Assembly (NCBI RefSeq): GCF_900107175.1
Contig: NZ_FNOZ01000043.1
Location: 1-34,149 of the forward strand
Source: Modestobacter sp. DSM 44400
GTDB taxonomy: Bacteria > Actinomycetota > Actinomycetes > Mycobacteriales > Geodermatophilaceae
Direction of reading: 5' to 3'
DNA length: 34,149 nt
Shown here: one piece after another, positions 32,595-34,149 of the stretch
Position numbering within the stretch: position 1 is the stretch's first letter
Layout of the letters: each line of letters starts with the position of its first letter
Notes under the pieces: model-generated
The model's database searches: none
Told to the model about the DNA's origin: nothing
Seen by the model: only the letters and a program-made list of their open reading frames with translations
Translations under genes and position numbers: made by a program

Positions 32595-33089
32595 ATGGTC
32601 CCGCTCGTCGTGGACGACGTCGCTCCCTTCGAGGACTGGTCGGCGGCCGCCCGCGGCGCACTCGCCGTCCTGCACTCGACCGTAGGGCTCGACCTGTGGA
32701 TGCTGACCCGGGTGGAGGGCAACGATCAGGTGATGCTCCACGCCCACCCCCGGGAGCTGGTCCCGGCCGGGACGACGGTGCCCTGGGACCGCAGCTTCTG
32801 CCGGAAGATGGTCTCCGGCGCCGGGCCCCGCGTCTCCACCGTCACCGCGGCCACGCCCGTCTACGCCAGCGTCCGGGCAGGGCACACCGAGTCGATCGCT
32901 GCCTACGTGGGCGTCCCGATCGTTACCCACTCGGGCACGTTGTTCGGAACCCTGTGCGGGGTGTCCTCCCGTGCACAGCCGCGCAGCTTCGCCCGCCACC
33001 TGCCCACCGTCGAGCTGGTCGCCCGGCTGCTCAGCACCCTGCTCCCCGAGGACGGCGTCGCACGTCCCCCGCTCGACGGCCCCGGCTGA
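32595..33089 (+). CDS. Stand-alone GAF domain protein
   Basis: This 164-residue single GAF domain has VGLDLWMLTRVEGNDQVMLH, then VPWDRSFCRKMVSGAGP and VGVPIVTHSGTLFGTLCGVS. These give the pattern of a ligand-binding GAF similar to those of actinobacterial diguanylate cyclases and phosphatases. There is no output domain. It may bind a small molecule and act on a partner encoded elsewhere, or be the truncated sensor part of a larger protein. The start at ATG 32595 has no strong ribosome site. Confidence 0.82.
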   Translation: MVPLVVDDVAPFEDWSAAARGALAVLHSTVGLDLWMLTRVEGNDQVMLHAHPRELVPAGTTVPWDRSFCRKMVSGAGPRVSTVTAATPVYASVRAGHTESIAAYVGVPIVTHSGTLFGTLCGVSSRAQPRSFARHLPTVELVARLLSTLLPEDGVARPPLDGPG

Positions 33090-33125
33090 CCGGCGCAGAA
33101 CACGCGCACGAGGCAAGGTGACGGC

Positions 33126-33254
33126 ATGACAACGCCGGCACCGGACCCCCAACCGCGCGACATCGCCCTGGAGCAGGAGACCCCCGAGCAGGCCGAGGCG
33201 CTGGAGGCGGCCAGTGACCCCGAGCCGGCGCCGGAGGGCTCCGCCGGCCGCTGA
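33126..33254 (+). CDS. 42-residue acidic, proline/glutamate-rich small protein
   Basis: This short ORF starts MTTPAPDPQPRDIALEQETP and continues with Glu/Ala/Pro-rich sequence to a TGA at 33252-33254. An AAGGTG ribosome site stands six bases before the ATG. Composition is strongly acidic and probably disordered. It lies between the GAF gene and the convergent RCK-type gene. I know no family. The good ribosome site and correct spacing favour a real small gene, but evidence is limited. Confidence 0.5.
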   Translation: MTTPAPDPQPRDIALEQETPEQAEALEAASDPEPAPEGSAGR

Positions 33255-33266
33255 GCGGAGGCCAGG

Positions 33267-33851
33267 TCAGCGGGCGGAGATGAGCTCCCGGTCGGTGATC
33301 CGCCGCTTGCCCACGTAGTAGACCGTCGTCCCGGCGGCCACCGACGTGTCCCACGGCGGGCTGACCACCAGGCCCTCCTCGCCGCGGACGGCGAGCACGG
33401 TCGCCCCGACCGTGCGCCCGAGGTGCACCTGCACGTCGCCGAAGGTGGCGAACCGGTGTCCGCTGGGCAGGCACTCCCGCCGGGTCAGGTCGCGCAGTGC
33501 GGCGACCATGTGGATGCCGGGGTCGGCGTGGTCGACCGCCGCGGCGATGGCCAGGGTCCCGTTGCCGTCCCGGCCGTCGACGACGACGGTTCGCGCGCGG
33601 GCGACGCCGGCCCGGGTCATCACGTCAGCCGGCGTGAGGTCCCCACGGACGAAGGAGACCTCGCGCAACTCGGGCACCGGGTGCTGCGCCACGTCGTTCC
33701 AGGCGCACAGGACGGTCTGGGTCCGGCCCTCGGCGATGAGCTCGGTGAGCATCCGGTCGGTCCGGCCGGGCGAGTAGCCCAGGACGACGACGTGCTGAGC
33801 CAGGTCCACCCCGACCACACCGCTCAGTCGCTTGCCGCGGACCGACTGCAG
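33267..33851 (-). pseudogene. RCK/TrkA-type (K+ channel regulatory) protein, 5' end removed by an IS element
   Basis: This is the C-terminal part of a protein with a TrkA-N/RCK nucleotide-binding domain. It contains LAQHVVVLGYSPGRTDRMLT (Rossmann strand and glycine loop), FVRGDLTPADVMTRAGVARA and TVVVDGRDGNGTLAIAAAVD. A TrkA-C-like end follows (VGATVLAVRGEEGLVVSPPW, AAGTTVYYVGKRR). Such domains gate potassium channels in response to NAD(H) or ions. The frame is open back to Leu at 33851. The next codon is TAG, exactly where IS5-family sequence begins, so the N-terminal part, probably the membrane pore, has been cut off. A GTG at 33818 could start a soluble remnant. Confidence 0.75.
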
Positions 33852-33853
33852 CT

Positions 33854-34149
33854 AGAGCGTGTCTGCTAACTGCGGACGCGGTGATGGATGATCATGCAGC
33901 CGAGGAGGACACCGCCGAGGTAGGTGGTGGCGTATTTGTCGTAGCGGGTGGCGATAGCGCGCCACTGCTTGAGCCGGCCGAACCCGCGTTCGACGGTGTT
34001 GCGGTCCTTGTAGAGCTCGGCATCGCAGGCCGGTGGTCGCCCACCGGCCGAGCCCTTGGCCTTGCGGCGTGCGATCTGGTCGCTGCGTTCGGGAATCGTG
34101 TGAGCGATCTTCTTCGCCCGCAGGTGCGCCCGCGTACTGGGATGGGAGT
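33854..34149. mobile_element. IS5-family insertion sequence, left end
   Basis: The element end lies just outside the transposase stop, with AGAGCGTGTCTGCTAACTGC from about 33854 as the likely terminal inverted-repeat region. CTAG at 33852-33855 sits at the junction and may include target bases. The exact boundary, the other end and any target duplication are outside the window. The insertion interrupts the RCK-type gene. Confidence 0.6.
33866..34149 (-). CDS. IS5-family transposase, C-terminal part (runs off the right edge)
   Basis: The minus-strand translation enters from the window edge. It contains HLRAKKIAHTIPERSDQIAR, then ELYKDRNTVERGFGRLKQWR and AIATRYDKYATTYLGGVLLG, ending RVRS with a stop at 33866-33868. 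The YKxRNxVERxFxRLKxxRxIATRYDK block is the C-terminal catalytic Glu region of the IS5/IS427-type DDE transposases. The upstream half, with the first two catalytic Asp residues, lies beyond the window, so whether the copy is intact or split into two frames cannot be seen. Confidence 0.88.
   Translation of the reverse strand, partial: SHPSTRAHLRAKKIAHTIPERSDQIARRKAKGSAGGRPPACDAELYKDRNTVERGFGRLKQWRAIATRYDKYATTYLGGVLLGCMIIHHRVRS

Noticed and set aside
1-34149. CRISPR arrays, tRNA or rRNA genes, biosynthetic gene cluster
   Set aside because: No regularly spaced repeats, no tRNA or rRNA sequence and no PKS/NRPS or similar core enzyme were found. The CoA ligase and the CaiB proteins fit catabolism.

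Overview
The window is about 34 kb of very GC-rich DNA with many GTG starts, short gene overlaps, AMP-forming CoA ligases and SpoIIE/GAF signalling proteins. This points to a high-GC actinobacterium. The gene content resembles Geodermatophilaceae (Blastococcus, Geodermatophilus, Modestobacter), but no rRNA or other marker gene is present, so the family is only a guess.

Layout. (1) 1-3158, minus strand: a branched-chain-amino-acid-type ABC importer, with a binding protein (broken by an amber codon), permease LivH and permease LivM (runs off the left edge). A LacI-family regulator is divergent at 3438-4421. The gap between them holds a 34-bp inverted repeat that places the same LacI-type operator just downstream of a TTGACA box in each divergent promoter. 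(2) 4456-4806: remnants of a mobile element, an AbiEii toxin piece and an integrase C-terminus. (3) 19965 down to 4807, minus strand: one apparent 17-gene catabolic operon. In transcription order it encodes CoA transferase, enoyl-CoA hydratase, acyl-CoA dehydrogenase, SDR, two 3-hydroxyacyl-CoA dehydrogenases, a BadI/MenB-type hydrolase, a second acyl-CoA dehydrogenase, an AMACR-like protein, an MDR oxidoreductase, an acyl-CoA ligase, a 46-residue microprotein, a Cys-free carboxymuconolactone-decarboxylase-like protein, a metallo-beta-lactamase-fold hydrolase, a small SCP2-like protein, an alpha/beta hydrolase and an amidohydrolase. Most junctions are 4-base ATGA or GTGA overlaps. (4) 20524-22826, plus strand: an MHS-type MFS transporter and an FCD-type GntR regulator. 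Near-identical 13-bp palindromes lie in the promoters of the large operon and of the transporter, which suggests the GntR protein controls both.

The operon contains every reaction type of the cyclohexanecarboxylate route: ligase, 1,2-dehydrogenation, hydration, 2-hydroxyacyl-CoA oxidation and BadI-like ring cleavage. I therefore infer that it degrades an alicyclic or related cyclic carboxylic acid by CoA-linked chemistry. The racemase-like protein and the hydrolases suggest a substituted or ester/lactone substrate. The substrate itself cannot be read from sequence.

(5) 23039-24366: a graveyard of insertion-sequence and integrase fragments (IS21 helper, integrase N-terminus, IS481-like, IS30). 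(6) 28751 down to 24464, minus strand: a second small catabolic cluster with a cyclase, an SDR, a cupin dioxygenase broken by a stop codon, a YciI-like protein and a short-chain fatty acid transporter. A muconolactone-isomerase-like gene is divergent at 28923. (7) 29592-33254, plus strand: signalling genes (anti-sigma-type kinase domain, GAF-GAF-SpoIIE phosphatase, GAF protein), a frameshifted DUF2505 gene and a 42-residue acidic ORF. (8) 33267 to the right edge, minus strand: the C-terminal part of an RCK/TrkA-type protein, cut at its N-terminus by an IS5-family element that runs off the window.

Gaps. 22827-23038, 23746-23994 and 29297-29591 hold nothing I can recognise. Several catabolic genes are interrupted by single substitutions. 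The assembly should be checked before they are called dead. I saw no tRNA, rRNA or CRISPR array.
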